From contig JAJVIP010000002.1 in assembly GCA_022072025.1 (NCBI GenBank), positions 349,356 to 413,355 on the forward strand: 64,000 nucleotides of DNA. The letters run 5' to 3'. A program made the translations under genes and the position numbers. This stretch comes from Elusimicrobiota bacterium (GTDB taxonomy: Bacteria; Elusimicrobiota; Elusimicrobia; F11). The notes under the pieces were generated by a model. That model was not told the DNA's origin and did not search any database. It saw only the letters and a program-made list of their open reading frames with translations. Each line of letters begins with the position of its first letter. The first letter of the stretch is position 1. This document shows, one piece after another, positions 55,416 through 64,000 of the stretch.

Positions 55416-56440
55416 TCAAAGACGCCATCGCTCATTTGGTTGAAAGAAAAGACCTCTCTCAAAAAGAGTCCTATGCGGCCATGAAAGAAATTATGGAGGG
55501 ACAAGCCACTCCCTCTTTAATCGCTGGTTTTTTGGTGGCCCTCAGGATTAAAGGCGAAACCGTTGATGAAATCGCGGGTTGCGCGTTGGCCATGCGAGAC
55601 GCGTCTCGGCCGCTCAATATCGGGTCTCCCCTGATCGTGGATAATTGCGGGACCGGCGGAGACGGTCGACACAGCTTAAATATTTCGACGGCCGCCTCAT
55701 TTGTGGTGGCAGGGGCCGGGTTCACCGTGGCCAAGCATGGGAACCGGGCCATCTCGTCCAAATGCGGAAGCGCCGATGTTTTGGAGGCGTTGGGAGTCAA
55801 GGTTGATTGTCCTTTGGCCATGGTGGAGCAAGCCATCAATGAAAATGGGGTGGGTTTCATGTTTGCTCCTGCTTTTCACCCAGCAATGAGATTTGCGATG
55901 CCCACGCGGAAAGAATTGGGCCTTCGAACTGTTTTTAATTTATTGGGGCCTCTGACCAATCCAGCCAGGGCTCGTGTGCAATTGATTGGGGTCTATGAAC
56001 CCACCCTTACGCGGGTGGTGGCCGCGGTCATGAGGAAAATGGGTCACATTGCCGGGTTGGTGGTTCATTCCCATGGTTGGGATGAAATTACGTTGGAGGG
56101 GCCAACCCATGTCAGTGAACTTATTCGCAATAAAGTGAGAAACTATCAACTGACTCACAAGGATTTTGGATTGCCGAAAATTGCAACGAGACATCTAGCG
56201 GGGGGTGATGCCGCTCAAAATGCTGATTTGATTTTGAAAATTTTTCAGGGGGAAAAATTTCCGGCCCGCCATGTGGTGGTGGCCAATGCGGCCGCTCTTA
56301 TTTGGCTCGCTGAACGCGCCACAAAAAATCCTCAGATGAAATTAAAAGAGGCGGTCAAAAAAGCAGAAGATTCCATAGATTCTGGGGCAGCTCTGAAAAA
56401 ATTGAACGGTTTGGCTGAAACGTCCCAAATCATTGAGTGA
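55412..56440 (+). CDS. trpD: Anthranilate phosphoribosyltransferase
   Basis: A 342-residue enzyme joining anthranilate and PRPP. The PRPP-binding loop is DNCGTGGDGRHSLNIST. KHGNRAISSKCGSADVLEALG and GVGFMFAPAFHPAM are family motifs, and LGLRTVFNLLGPLTNPA is also typical. It is separate from TrpG, not fused. Start and stop both overlap neighbours by 4 bases (ATGA/GTGA). Confidence 0.97.
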   Translation: MIKDAIAHLVERKDLSQKESYAAMKEIMEGQATPSLIAGFLVALRIKGETVDEIAGCALAMRDASRPLNIGSPLIVDNCGTGGDGRHSLNISTAASFVVAGAGFTVAKHGNRAISSKCGSADVLEALGVKVDCPLAMVEQAINENGVGFMFAPAFHPAMRFAMPTRKELGLRTVFNLLGPLTNPARARVQLIGVYEPTLTRVVAAVMRKMGHIAGLVVHSHGWDEITLEGPTHVSELIRNKVRNYQLTHKDFGLPKIATRHLAGGDAAQNADLILKIFQGEKFPARHVVVANAAALIWLAERATKNPQMKLKEAVKKAEDSIDSGAALKKLNGLAETSQIIE

Positions 56441-57240
56441 ACGCGCCCCGCATGGATAAACTAGAAGAAATTCTGGCAACTCGTCGTGTTCGAGTCGAGG
56501 AAGATAAAAAGAAAATTTCAGTCTCTGAAATGGAGCGGTTGGCCAAGGCTCAACCATCCCCAATTGATTTTTATTCTGCTATCAAGCAATCGAATAGAAT
56601 TTCAGTGATTGCCGAGATGAAGAGGCGAAGCCCTTCGGCAGGATCTATTCGGTCTGATTATGATGTGCCTGTCATTGCCAAGGCCTATGAGGCGGGCGGC
56701 GCATCAGCGCTTTCCGTATTGACAGAACCAGATTTTTTTGGGGGAAGCATTGACGATCTAAAAAAAGCGCATGGGGCAAGCGCACTCCCTATTTTGAGAA
56801 AAGACTTTGTGTTTGATCCCTATCAAGTCATGGAGGCCAAAGCGTGTGGTGCCAGCGCGGTTCTTTTAATTGCCGATATGCTCTCGCCCTCTCTTTTGAA
56901 AGAACTGGCCGCTTGTGTGGTTGAATGGGGGCTTGCAGCCTTGGTTGAGGTTTTTACCCCTCAAGCCTTGGAGGTGGCGCTTTCTACGGGATCAAAAGTA
57001 ATTGGGATTAATTCACGAGATTTACGAACTTTGAAAATGAATCCAGAGCGTGTTGTGGAGTTAAGCGCGCGAGTTCCCTTAGACCGTCTGGTGGTAGCGG
57101 AAAGCGGAATTGGGACGGTTCGTGATATGGAACGGTTAAAATTATTGAATGTGGGTTCTGTTTTGGTGGGGGAATCATTAATGAAGCAAAATGATTTGGC
57201 GGCGGCGGTTCAAGTTTTGGTAAAGGCAGGCGAACGATGA
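56437..57240 (+). CDS. trpC: Indole-3-glycerol phosphate synthase
   Basis: A 267-residue (beta/alpha)8 barrel. Catalytic motifs are VIAEMKRRSPSAGSIR, LPILRKDFVFDPYQV, AVLLIADMLS, GINSRDLRTL and VVAESGIG. It is monofunctional, not fused to TrpF. The start is GTG 56437, overlapping trpD (GTGA); ATG 56452 is an in-frame alternative that matches the family N-terminus MDKLEEILATRR slightly better. It overlaps trpF by 4 bases. Confidence 0.96.
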   Translation: MNAPRMDKLEEILATRRVRVEEDKKKISVSEMERLAKAQPSPIDFYSAIKQSNRISVIAEMKRRSPSAGSIRSDYDVPVIAKAYEAGGASALSVLTEPDFFGGSIDDLKKAHGASALPILRKDFVFDPYQVMEAKACGASAVLLIADMLSPSLLKELAACVVEWGLAALVEVFTPQALEVALSTGSKVIGINSRDLRTLKMNPERVVELSARVPLDRLVVAESGIGTVRDMERLKLLNVGSVLVGESLMKQNDLAAAVQVLVKAGER

Positions 57241-57878
57241 AGGTGAAAATATGCGGACTGACCAACAAGGAAGATGCGGTTTGGGCCATTAACTATGGGG
57301 CTGATTTCATCGGTCTCAATCTATGCAAAGAGAGCAAACGGCATGTGTCGGTGTCGAGCGCCTCGAATTGGGTGGCGCAATTACCTTCTTTCGCCACTTT
57401 GGTCGGAGTCTTTGTTAATGCCACCGATGAAGAAATATTAACGGCCGTTCAAAAATTGAATTTGAAAGGGATCCAACTTCATGGGGACGAAACCCCGGCC
57501 TTTATTTCGGCCTTAAAAATTTCGTTGGCGGGCGCCGGCCGTAAAGTGATTATCATCAAGGCGTTTCGAATTAAGGATGAAGAAAGTCTCACTCAAATTT
57601 CGTCGTACATAGATTGTGTCGACTATTTTCTCTTGGATTCTTATCACCCTGAACAGGCCGGTGGAACAGGCGAACGTTTTAATTGGGATTTGGCTTTAAA
57701 GGCCAAAGAAGCGGGCAAACCTGTTATTTTGGCGGGTGGATTAAACCCTGAGAATGTCACGGATGCCATTAAGAAAGTACAGCCGATGGCCGTTGACGTG
57801 GCTTCCGGAGTTGAAAAATCCCCCAAGAAAAAAGATTTGGAAAAAATGAAGGAATTTATTCGTCATGCGAAAAAATAA
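57237..57878 (+). CDS. trpF: Phosphoribosylanthranilate isomerase
   Basis: A 213-residue barrel. It begins [13 protein letters not shown] with the catalytic Cys. The motifs [29 protein letters not shown], the LLDS Asp and the phosphate-site residues in [13 protein letters not shown] then [15 protein letters not shown] are all in place. Full length and separate from TrpC. It overlaps trpC and, by 14 bases, trpB. Confidence 0.95.
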   Translation: MKVKICGLTNKEDAVWAINYGADFIGLNLCKESKRHVSVSSASNWVAQLPSFATLVGVFVNATDEEILTAVQKLNLKGIQLHGDETPAFISALKISLAGAGRKVIIIKAFRIKDEESLTQISSYIDCVDYFLLDSYHPEQAGGTGERFNWDLALKAKEAGKPVILAGGLNPENVTDAIKKVQPMAVDVASGVEKSPKKKDLEKMKEFIRHAKK

Positions 57879-59082
57879 AAAAATGAAACTCCCCGACCGG
57901 AACGGATATTTTGGTCCCTTTGGAGGGATGTTTGTTCCTGAAACTCTGTGGACCCCTCTCAAAGAAATTGAAAAAGGTTTTAGGGAAGTTATGCGCCTCT
58001 CGTCGTTTCGTCGAGAGTTAACCGACTATTTGGAGAATTATGCCGGGCGTCCCACACCGCTTTTTGAGGCCAAACGGTTTTCGAAAGCCATCCGAGGTCC
58101 ACGCGTTTTTTTGAAACGCGAAGATCTTCTCCACACGGGAGCCCACAAGATCAACAACACGCTGGGCCAATGTTTGCTTGCCAAATACCTGGGGAAACCC
58201 CGGATTATCGCGGAAACAGGCGCTGGTCAACACGGCGTGGGCACAGCCGCGGCCGCAGCTCTTTTGGGTCTTAAGTGCGATGTGTACATGGGAACAGAAG
58301 ATATTCGCCGCCAAGCGCTGAACGTGTATCGAATGAAACTTTTGGGGGCGCGGGTTATTGGCGTTGATAGCGGCAGTAAAACTCTGAAGGATTCCATCAA
58401 TGAAGCCATGCGTGATTGGGTTTCAAATGTAAAAGATACTTTTTATTGTATCGGCTCCGTGGTGGGACCGCATCCCTATCCGGAAATTGTTCGAACCTTT
58501 CAATCGGTGATTGGTAAAGAAACAAAAATCCAAATGAAACGACAATTGGGGCGATTGCCATCGGCGGTGGTGGCCTGTGTGGGCGGAGGCTCCAACGCGA
58601 TTGGGTTGTTTCATCCCTTCTACGCGGACCCATCCGTGCGGATTGTCGGGGTCGAAGCCGGGGGGGAAGGACTTCTCTCCAAACGGCATGCGGCTACTTT
58701 GAGCGGCGGGTCGGTCGGAGTTCTTCATGGGGCTCGCACTTATTTGCTTCAAGATGAAGATGGACAGGTCATGGAAACACATTCCATTTCTGCCGGGTTG
58801 GATTATCCTGCCGTTGGTCCTGAACATTCTTTTTATAAATGGAGTGGGCGCGCTCGTTATGTGGCGGCCTCAGATCAAGATACGCTTAAGGGCTTTAAAC
58901 TGTTGTCTGAAACGGAAGGCATTATCCCGGCGCTTGAGTCGGCTCATGCCATTGGATATATGGCGCGTCACGCGCGAACATTCAAAAAGGAAGATGTGGT
59001 GGTAATTGGTCTATCCGGGCGTGGCGACAAGGATGTGAATGAAGTTCGGCGAGTTTTGGGGGAAGAAACCTCTCATGCATAA
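57865..59082 (+). CDS. trpB: Tryptophan synthase beta subunit
   Basis: A 405-residue PLP enzyme. The PLP lysine is in [13 protein letters not shown], and [12 protein letters not shown], the phosphate loop [12 protein letters not shown] and [10 protein letters not shown] are present, the set of a TrpB1 that works with TrpA. ATG 57865 has AAGGAA ten bases upstream; ATG 57883 would remove the basic hexapeptide and may be the real start. It condenses indole with serine. It overlaps trpA by 8 bases. Confidence 0.97.
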   Translation: MRKNKKMKLPDRNGYFGPFGGMFVPETLWTPLKEIEKGFREVMRLSSFRRELTDYLENYAGRPTPLFEAKRFSKAIRGPRVFLKREDLLHTGAHKINNTLGQCLLAKYLGKPRIIAETGAGQHGVGTAAAAALLGLKCDVYMGTEDIRRQALNVYRMKLLGARVIGVDSGSKTLKDSINEAMRDWVSNVKDTFYCIGSVVGPHPYPEIVRTFQSVIGKETKIQMKRQLGRLPSAVVACVGGGSNAIGLFHPFYADPSVRIVGVEAGGEGLLSKRHAATLSGGSVGVLHGARTYLLQDEDGQVMETHSISAGLDYPAVGPEHSFYKWSGRARYVAASDQDTLKGFKLLSETEGIIPALESAHAIGYMARHARTFKKEDVVVIGLSGRGDKDVNEVRRVLGEETSHA

Positions 59083-59878
59083 TCAACTTGATGCAACAAT
59101 GCTGCAGCTTCGGCGTCAAAAACAGAAGGCATTAATTGCCTATTTGGCGGCTGGGTATCCAAAGTTCTCCGAACAAATAAAACTCATTCAAGGCATGGTG
59201 AAAAATGGAGTGGATGTCCTTGAAGTCGGAATCCCTTTTTCCGACCCGATCGCGGACGGGCCGACCATTCAATTCGCATCGCAAGAAGCTTTTAAAAATG
59301 GGGTTTCCGTAAAAAAAATATTCCATTGGTTGAAAGAATTACGAAAAAAAGTGGATGTTCCCATTGTGTTGATGACCTATATCAATCCTGTTTTGGCTTT
59401 TGGGATTGAAACCTTTGCTCGAGCAGCGGAACAGTCGGGAGTCAGCGGCGTCATTGTTCCAGACATGATTCCTGAAGAATCGGGTGAACTTCGTGAAAAA
59501 CTCAATCGTCATCACATCCATTTAATTCATTTGGTGGCGCCCACCACTCCTTTTCCCAGGCAACTCAAAATCGCTCGCCAATCAGGAGGGTTTTTATACG
59601 CGGTGTCTGTGGCGGGGGTAACGGGCGCGCGACGTTCATTGCCCAAAGAAACAAAAAATTGGCTCAAGAAAATAAGAAAAGCGAGCCCTCTTCCTGTTTG
59701 TGTGGGGTTTGGTATTTCAAATCCTTCCGTGATTCGAGAATTAAAAGAGGGGGCGGATGGGTTCATTGTCGGGTCGGCTGTCATCGATCTAATCCGGAAA
59801 ACCAAAACCTCCCAACGCCGAAAATCCATGGGGAAATTCATTCGATTGCTGTCAAAGGAGTGTGATTATGCCGGTTGA
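59075..59878 (+). CDS. trpA: Tryptophan synthase alpha subunit
   Basis: A 267-residue barrel that splits indoleglycerol phosphate and passes indole to TrpB. The catalytic Glu is in [18 protein letters not shown], and a catalytic-type Asp is in [11 protein letters not shown], where many family members have [12 protein letters not shown] is the mobile loop, and [10 protein letters not shown] and FIVGSAVID form the phosphate site. ATG 59075 overlaps the trpB stop; the longer frame from 59039 has no family-like sequence. The stop lies eleven bases after the accD start. Confidence 0.95.
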   Translation: MHNQLDATMLQLRRQKQKALIAYLAAGYPKFSEQIKLIQGMVKNGVDVLEVGIPFSDPIADGPTIQFASQEAFKNGVSVKKIFHWLKELRKKVDVPIVLMTYINPVLAFGIETFARAAEQSGVSGVIVPDMIPEESGELREKLNRHHIHLIHLVAPTTPFPRQLKIARQSGGFLYAVSVAGVTGARRSLPKETKNWLKKIRKASPLPVCVGFGISNPSVIRELKEGADGFIVGSAVIDLIRKTKTSQRRKSMGKFIRLLSKECDYAG

Positions 59879-60692
59879 AAAAAAAGCGTCCAAAAACGCT
59901 ATCCCTGAGGGGCTTTGGACCAAGTGCGCCAAGTGCGACCAGATCATTTTCAATAAGGAATTAGAGGCCAATAAACGAGTTTGCTCAAAATGTGGATATT
60001 CGTTTCCTCTGAAAGCCCTCGAACGCGTGGAATTAATCTTGGATGAAGGGACGGCCGTGGAGATGGATGCCGATATGGAATCGGCGGATCCCCTCAAGTT
60101 CTTGGATGGGAAGGTTTACCCCGATAAAGTTGAATCCAATCAAAAGAAAAGTGGACTAAAAGACGCCATTTGGTCGGGAACCGGGGAATTGGACGGCCTT
60201 CCCGTGGCTTTGGGGGTTATGGATTTTGGTTTTATGGGGGGAAGCATGGGAAGTGTGGTGGGGGAACGCCTCACGCGGGTGGGAGAATATGCGCTGGGAA
60301 AAAAGATTCCGCTCATCATTGTTTCCACCTCAGGGGGGGCTCGTATGCATGAGGGAATTTTTTCACTCATGCAGATGGCCAAAGTGAGCGCGGTGTTGGC
60401 GCGTTTGAAAGAAGCTCGGATTCCCTACCTGTCTGTCATGACAGACCCAACCACCGGCGGCGTGACGGCCAGCTTTGCCATGTTGGGAGATATTAATTTT
60501 GCTGAGCCCGGGGCGCTGATTGGTTTTGCAGGCCCCCGTGTCATTGAGCAAACCATTCGACAGACCTTGCCTGAAGGATTCCAACGGTCAGAGTTTTTGC
60601 TCAAACATGGTATGGTTGACCGGATCGTGACGCGGGCCGATCTCAAAAAAGAACTTAAGAGAACCCTTAATTTCCTCAATCCCCGCGCCTAA
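59868..60692 (+). CDS. accD: Acetyl-CoA carboxylase, carboxyltransferase beta subunit
   Basis: A 274-residue crotonase-fold protein with an N-terminal zinc ribbon (CAKC then CSKC, about 20-42) and the carboxyltransferase core (MDFGFMGGSMGSVVGE, STSGGARMHEGIFSLMQMAK, GGVTASFAMLGD, GFAGPRVIEQTI). With AccA it makes malonyl-CoA for fatty acids; accA is not in the window. AAAGGAG seven bases upstream fixes ATG 59868 over GTG 59862. trpA-accD-folC is an order also seen in Proteobacteria. Confidence 0.97.
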   Translation: MPVEKKASKNAIPEGLWTKCAKCDQIIFNKELEANKRVCSKCGYSFPLKALERVELILDEGTAVEMDADMESADPLKFLDGKVYPDKVESNQKKSGLKDAIWSGTGELDGLPVALGVMDFGFMGGSMGSVVGERLTRVGEYALGKKIPLIIVSTSGGARMHEGIFSLMQMAKVSAVLARLKEARIPYLSVMTDPTTGGVTASFAMLGDINFAEPGALIGFAGPRVIEQTIRQTLPEGFQRSEFLLKHGMVDRIVTRADLKKELKRTLNFLNPRA

Positions 60693-60701
60693 TTTTCAGG
60701 C

Positions 60702-61862
60702 ATGATAAAAGGCATGAACTTTGACTTGGGGCGTATGCGTCAGGTCATGGATAGGCTCGGAAATCCTCAAAAATCATTTTCCTCTGTGCACGTGGCTGGT
60801 ACCAATGGAAAAGGTTCAGTTACGGCCATGATCACCTCCATCCTTCGCGAAACCAGATTAAAAGTGGGCATGTACACCTCTCCTCATTTAGAGAAAGTCT
60901 ATGAACGGTTTCAGATCAATGGAAGGTGCATTCCGCCTCGAACTTATGAAAAGTTAAAACATTCGTTAAAAAAACGATTTCCCCATCTAACTGAATTTGA
61001 ACTTTTTACAACTCTTGCCTTTTGTTGGTTCTCCCGGGAAAAGGTTGATGTGGCGGTGGTGGAGGTGGGTTTGGGGGGACGGTTGGATGCCACGAATGTG
61101 ATGGAAAATGTCTTGGTCAGCGTGATCACGAATATTGATTACGATCACACCGAATGGTTGGGAAAGACATTGGGAAAAATTGCTTATGAAAAGGCGGGTA
61201 TCATTAAGAAAAATGTTCCTGTGGTGACGGGGACCCCCGGAGAGGCTTTTTCAGTGATCAAATCCATCGCGTCCACTTTGAATGCCCCTCTTGTTCATGT
61301 GTCTAAAAATATTTCCGCCTCTGTCCCGCATTTGATCGGGGAACATCAAAAACGTAATGCCGCTTTGGCGTGTTCCGCAGCTGGCATCATCAATCAGTCT
61401 TTTTTTCGAATTTCCGTGAAACAGATAACCCAAGGGCTTCAAAAGGTATGTTGGCCAGGGCGATTCGAGAGATTCTTGCTAGGATCCGGACCGAGTCGCC
61501 AAGAAATTATCCTGGATGGGGCTCATAACCCCGCCGGATGCCGGGTGTTGGTAAAAACAATCCAGAAAGAAAAATTGGGACCCGTGACACTGTTCTTTGG
61601 GGCCCTTCGGGATAAAAATATTTCTGAAATGGCGCGAATATTGGAACCTGTGGTCAAGCAGGGGTATGTGTGTCCGGTTCCGTCTGATCGGAGCGCAGCG
61701 CCGGAAGCGGTTTCTTCTTTGAAAAACTGGGGAGGGAAAATGATCGGCATAAAAAATATTAAAGAAGCTTGGCGTCGATTAAGGGCCAAAAAGGGGAGCA
61801 CTCCCCTCTTGGTGGCGGGGTCACTTTATCTGGTGGGAGAGATCAGAAGGGGCCTTAAATGA
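60702..61862 (+). CDS. folC: Folylpolyglutamate synthase / dihydrofolate synthase
   Basis: A 386-residue Mur-ligase-like enzyme that glutamylates folates. The P-loop is in VHVAGTNGKGSVTAMI. YTSPHLEKVYERFQING, VEVGLGGRLDATNV, NIDYDHTEWLG, and the C-terminal ILDGAHNPAGCRVL and FGALRDKNI are family motifs. ATG 60702 is used; ATG 60714 is an alternative. It overlaps the ROK gene by 4 bases. Length is slightly short of the usual 420. Confidence 0.94.
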   Translation: MIKGMNFDLGRMRQVMDRLGNPQKSFSSVHVAGTNGKGSVTAMITSILRETRLKVGMYTSPHLEKVYERFQINGRCIPPRTYEKLKHSLKKRFPHLTEFELFTTLAFCWFSREKVDVAVVEVGLGGRLDATNVMENVLVSVITNIDYDHTEWLGKTLGKIAYEKAGIIKKNVPVVTGTPGEAFSVIKSIASTLNAPLVHVSKNISASVPHLIGEHQKRNAALACSAAGIINQSFFRISVKQITQGLQKVCWPGRFERFLLGSGPSRQEIILDGAHNPAGCRVLVKTIQKEKLGPVTLFFGALRDKNISEMARILEPVVKQGYVCPVPSDRSAAPEAVSSLKNWGGKMIGIKNIKEAWRRLRAKKGSTPLLVAGSLYLVGEIRRGLK

Positions 61863-62785
61863 GTGTTCGATTGGGAATTGATTTGGGGGGGACCAGCGCC
61901 AAAATTGCTCTGGTGACAAAAAAGGGACAGTTAATTCGAGATTGTTCTGTGCCAACCGCGGGGTTCCCTCCTGTCACGCGATTGGTTCAAAAGATGAGTG
62001 CTGAAATTAGAAATCTTTTGAGAGGACAATCCATCAGCCAAATTGGCATTGGTGTGGCGGGGGATATTAATTTTAAAGAAGGTATAGTGAGAGTGTCTCC
62101 CAATTTGGGATGGAAAAATGTTCCCTTAAAAAAAATGTTCAGAAAATATTTTCGATGTCCCATCGTTGTCGAAAATGATGCCAATGCGGCGGCCTGGGGT
62201 ATCTATAAATTGCACGTTTCCAAAAATGTGAAAAATGTGGTGGTCATGACATTGGGGACAGGGGTGGGAGGCGGCATTATCCTTGAGGGAAAACTTTTTC
62301 GAGGCTTCACAGGGAGTGCCGGCGAAATCGGACATATGAATATTGATGAAAAGGGCCCTTTGTGCAATTGTGGGAATCGTGGATGTTTAGAGACCTATGT
62401 TGGGGGACCACATCTCATTAAAAAAGCCAACAGGGATTTGGCCATGGGACAACGCAGTTCACTTCAGAAACTTTTCAAACAGGATCCTCGGCAAATTACA
62501 CCCTATCGCCTGGCACAAGCGGCGAAAAAGGGGGACGCCTATGCCTTGTCCATTTGGAAAGGGGTGGGGCACGCCTTGGGAGTGGCGGTGGGAGATCTGG
62601 TGTATTTATTGAATCCGGAAATGATTTATTTTACAGGCGGATTGGCTCAAGCGGGAACCCTCTTTCTGAAACCCCTCCATCACACGTTGAACAAACGGGC
62701 TTTTAAAACGCCGGTGCGGGCGGTCCAAATTAAATGCGCGAAGGAAGCGTCTCATATCGGTGTTGTTGGAGCCGCGCTTCTATAA
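61859..62785 (+). CDS. ROK-family sugar kinase (probable glucokinase)
   Basis: A 308-residue kinase. The phosphate motif LGIDLGGTSAKIALV, VENDANAAAWGIY with catalytic Asp, LGTGVGGGIILEGKLFRG, and the zinc-binding GHMNIDEKGPLCNCGNRGCLE (Cys-x-Cys-x4-Cys) define a ROK sugar kinase. Glucose is the likeliest substrate and would feed the glycogen pathway seen at 19997, but specificity cannot be settled by eye. The start overlaps folC (ATGA); lptD begins at the base after its stop. Confidence 0.88.
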   Translation: MSVRLGIDLGGTSAKIALVTKKGQLIRDCSVPTAGFPPVTRLVQKMSAEIRNLLRGQSISQIGIGVAGDINFKEGIVRVSPNLGWKNVPLKKMFRKYFRCPIVVENDANAAAWGIYKLHVSKNVKNVVVMTLGTGVGGGIILEGKLFRGFTGSAGEIGHMNIDEKGPLCNCGNRGCLETYVGGPHLIKKANRDLAMGQRSSLQKLFKQDPRQITPYRLAQAAKKGDAYALSIWKGVGHALGVAVGDLVYLLNPEMIYFTGGLAQAGTLFLKPLHHTLNKRAFKTPVRAVQIKCAKEASHIGVVGAALL

Positions 62786-64000
62786 ATGAGCAAAAGTCCC
62801 CCTCTTAACTCTCTGACGGAACAGTGCGGGGGGGAGTTTAGGCTTTTCAAAAAGCGGCCATGGCTTTTTCTTTTGTTCTTGTCCCTGGTTCTGCTTTCCT
62901 CCCGGCCCGCTCAGGCGGCCGTTGAAATATCAACCGCAACAGGACAATTGATCACGTTCGATAATGCCACTGGGATTGCCGTTGTTGAAGGAGATGCTGT
63001 GGTCAATGATGCCACCGCCACTCTTAAAGCCGACAAAATTCGTGTCAACACCAAAACGCGGGATGGCGAAGCCGAAGGTCACATTCGCCTTGAAAATGCG
63101 TCCGGTCTCTTACTGGGAGAAAGGGCCATTTACGATTGGGAAACATCGACCGGGGTCATTTACGGTGCCAGAGGGTTGAATGAACCTTGGCGGATTTCAG
63201 CCAGTGAGATGACTCAACTCGATCCTGAATATTTTTATTTAAAAGATGGGAGCATCACGAGTTGTGATGAAGACCCTCCTCATTACAGGATTCGATCAAG
63301 GACCGGGTTGTTGAGGCGAGGAAAGCGGATCAAGTTGTACCGTGCGCGTTTGGTGCCGGATGATACACCCATTTTTTTTACACCTTTTTACACCAAATCC
63401 CTCATTCCCAAAAAATATCGCCTTCGTATCGAACCAGGTCAATCCAGCCGGGATGGATTCACCGCAAAAACAGTGTTGGGGTATCCGTTGACTCCCAACA
63501 CATGGACCAATATCCGTTGGGATTATTTGCAATACACCGGAAACGGAGGAGGACTCGAACATCGATATAACACCAACCAAATGCGTGGTGTTTTTGACTC
63601 CTATTACATTCGAGATAGTAATCCCGATCAGGAGGTTCCACGCAGCAAACGTTACACCATCTTGTGGAATCATTATCAACGAATAACGCAACAGCTGACC
63701 CTTAACTCAAAAATTGATTTAAAAAGTGATCAAGTGTTTGGGAATTCATACCGAAACGTCGGCAATCAAGTGTCTGTAGAAAATCAAACAAGAGGACTTT
63801 TATCGGAAGCGGGATTCAATTATCAATTCCCTGTCGCGGCCATCCAGGCCCTATTTGATCGGAAAGATAGTTTTGACTCATCTGTTTCCTCTAAACAATT
63901 TATTAGTCACCTGACGATACCCCGATTAATCATAAATACGGCTCCGCTTAAGGCTAAATTTTTCCCTATATACACGAGTCTCAATGGAACCTACACCAAT
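62786..64000 (+). CDS. lptD: LPS-assembly outer-membrane protein LptD (3' end outside window)
   Basis: 405 codons are open to the right edge. There is a signal peptide (LFLLFLSLVLLSSRPAQA, cleavage near residue 46), then an LptA/OstA-like beta-jellyroll (ATATLKADKIRVNTKTRDGE, then the EGHIRLE strand, about 60-170). Next comes the hallmark GSITSCDEDPPHYRIRSR (compare TCDPxxPxWxLxA in LptD) and the beginning of the barrel. LptD inserts lipopolysaccharide into the outer membrane, so its presence argues for an LPS-bearing diderm. ATG directly follows the ROK stop. The C-terminal part of the barrel lies beyond the window. Confidence 0.85.
   Translation, partial: MSKSPPLNSLTEQCGGEFRLFKKRPWLFLLFLSLVLLSSRPAQAAVEISTATGQLITFDNATGIAVVEGDAVVNDATATLKADKIRVNTKTRDGEAEGHIRLENASGLLLGERAIYDWETSTGVIYGARGLNEPWRISASEMTQLDPEYFYLKDGSITSCDEDPPHYRIRSRTGLLRRGKRIKLYRARLVPDDTPIFFTPFYTKSLIPKKYRLRIEPGQSSRDGFTAKTVLGYPLTPNTWTNIRWDYLQYTGNGGGLEHRYNTNQMRGVFDSYYIRDSNPDQEVPRSKRYTILWNHYQRITQQLTLNSKIDLKSDQVFGNSYRNVGNQVSVENQTRGLLSEAGFNYQFPVAAIQALFDRKDSFDSSVSSKQFISHLTIPRLIINTAPLKAKFFPIYTSLNGTYTN

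Overview
This window is a densely packed bacterial chromosome segment. Genes run almost entirely on the + strand; the one clear exception is a very large coiled-coil gene at 11078-15910. Most neighbours overlap by 4 bases (ATGA, GTGA or TTGA) or lie a few bases apart, so transcription is probably in long operons. The cell was diderm: there is an LptD-type LPS-export barrel gene at the right edge, an EnvC-like divisome factor, many inner-membrane enzymes and type IV pilin-like proteins. The DUF2723/TPR proteins, a DUF4175-like protein, CsaB beside a DUF5693-like protein, and multidomain pseudopilins suggest an uncultured or little-studied diderm phylum. Elusimicrobiota or a relative is my best guess, but it is an inference from gene content and not proven. 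I see no tRNA, rRNA, CRISPR, phage or transposase gene.

Layout. 1-11073: end of a GATase/VWA-type membrane protein, three polytopic glycosyltransferase-like proteins, a DUF4175-like coiled-coil membrane protein and a gluzincin-TPR protein. 11078-15910 (minus): a 1610-residue coiled-coil protein. 16029-21442: CpXC protein, CCA/poly(A) polymerase, ScpA, ScpB, GalT, glycogen synthase. 21439-28557: DUF5693-like protein, CsaB, short FtsX-like protein, EnvC-like protein, CtpA protease, a small membrane-anchored protein, TsaD. 28602-32315: histidine kinase, single-domain response regulator, coiled-coil protein, thioredoxin, TlpA-like protein. 32379-38020: PolA, rhomboid, CoaE, Rho. 38253-44569: three pseudopilin-like proteins and a PMT-type O-mannosyltransferase, lying between rho and rpmE. 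44631-48531: RpmE, PrfA, PrmC, MurA. 48535-53280: hisD-B-H-A-F-I with two related small ORFs. 53329-59878: complete trpEGDCFBA. 59868-64000: AccD, FolC, ROK kinase and the beginning of LptD.

The points most worth attention are these. (1) Two small ORFs with matching ends sit immediately before hisD and hisI; each stops inside the next gene's start codon, and each carries a different palindromic repeat in frame. (2) A palindromic element of the same family as the one before hisD lies in frame inside a DUF2723 membrane protein gene. (3) A pseudopilin ending in a Ser-rich, Cys-rich tail is encoded close to a PMT, which suggests an O-mannosylated surface appendage. A sigma54-like promoter precedes the cluster. 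(4) A hairpin covers the trpE ribosome-binding site. (5) The 1610-residue coiled-coil protein has recurring internal segments. Gene starts were re-chosen where overlaps, ribosome-binding sites or family N-termini favoured a start other than the longest one.
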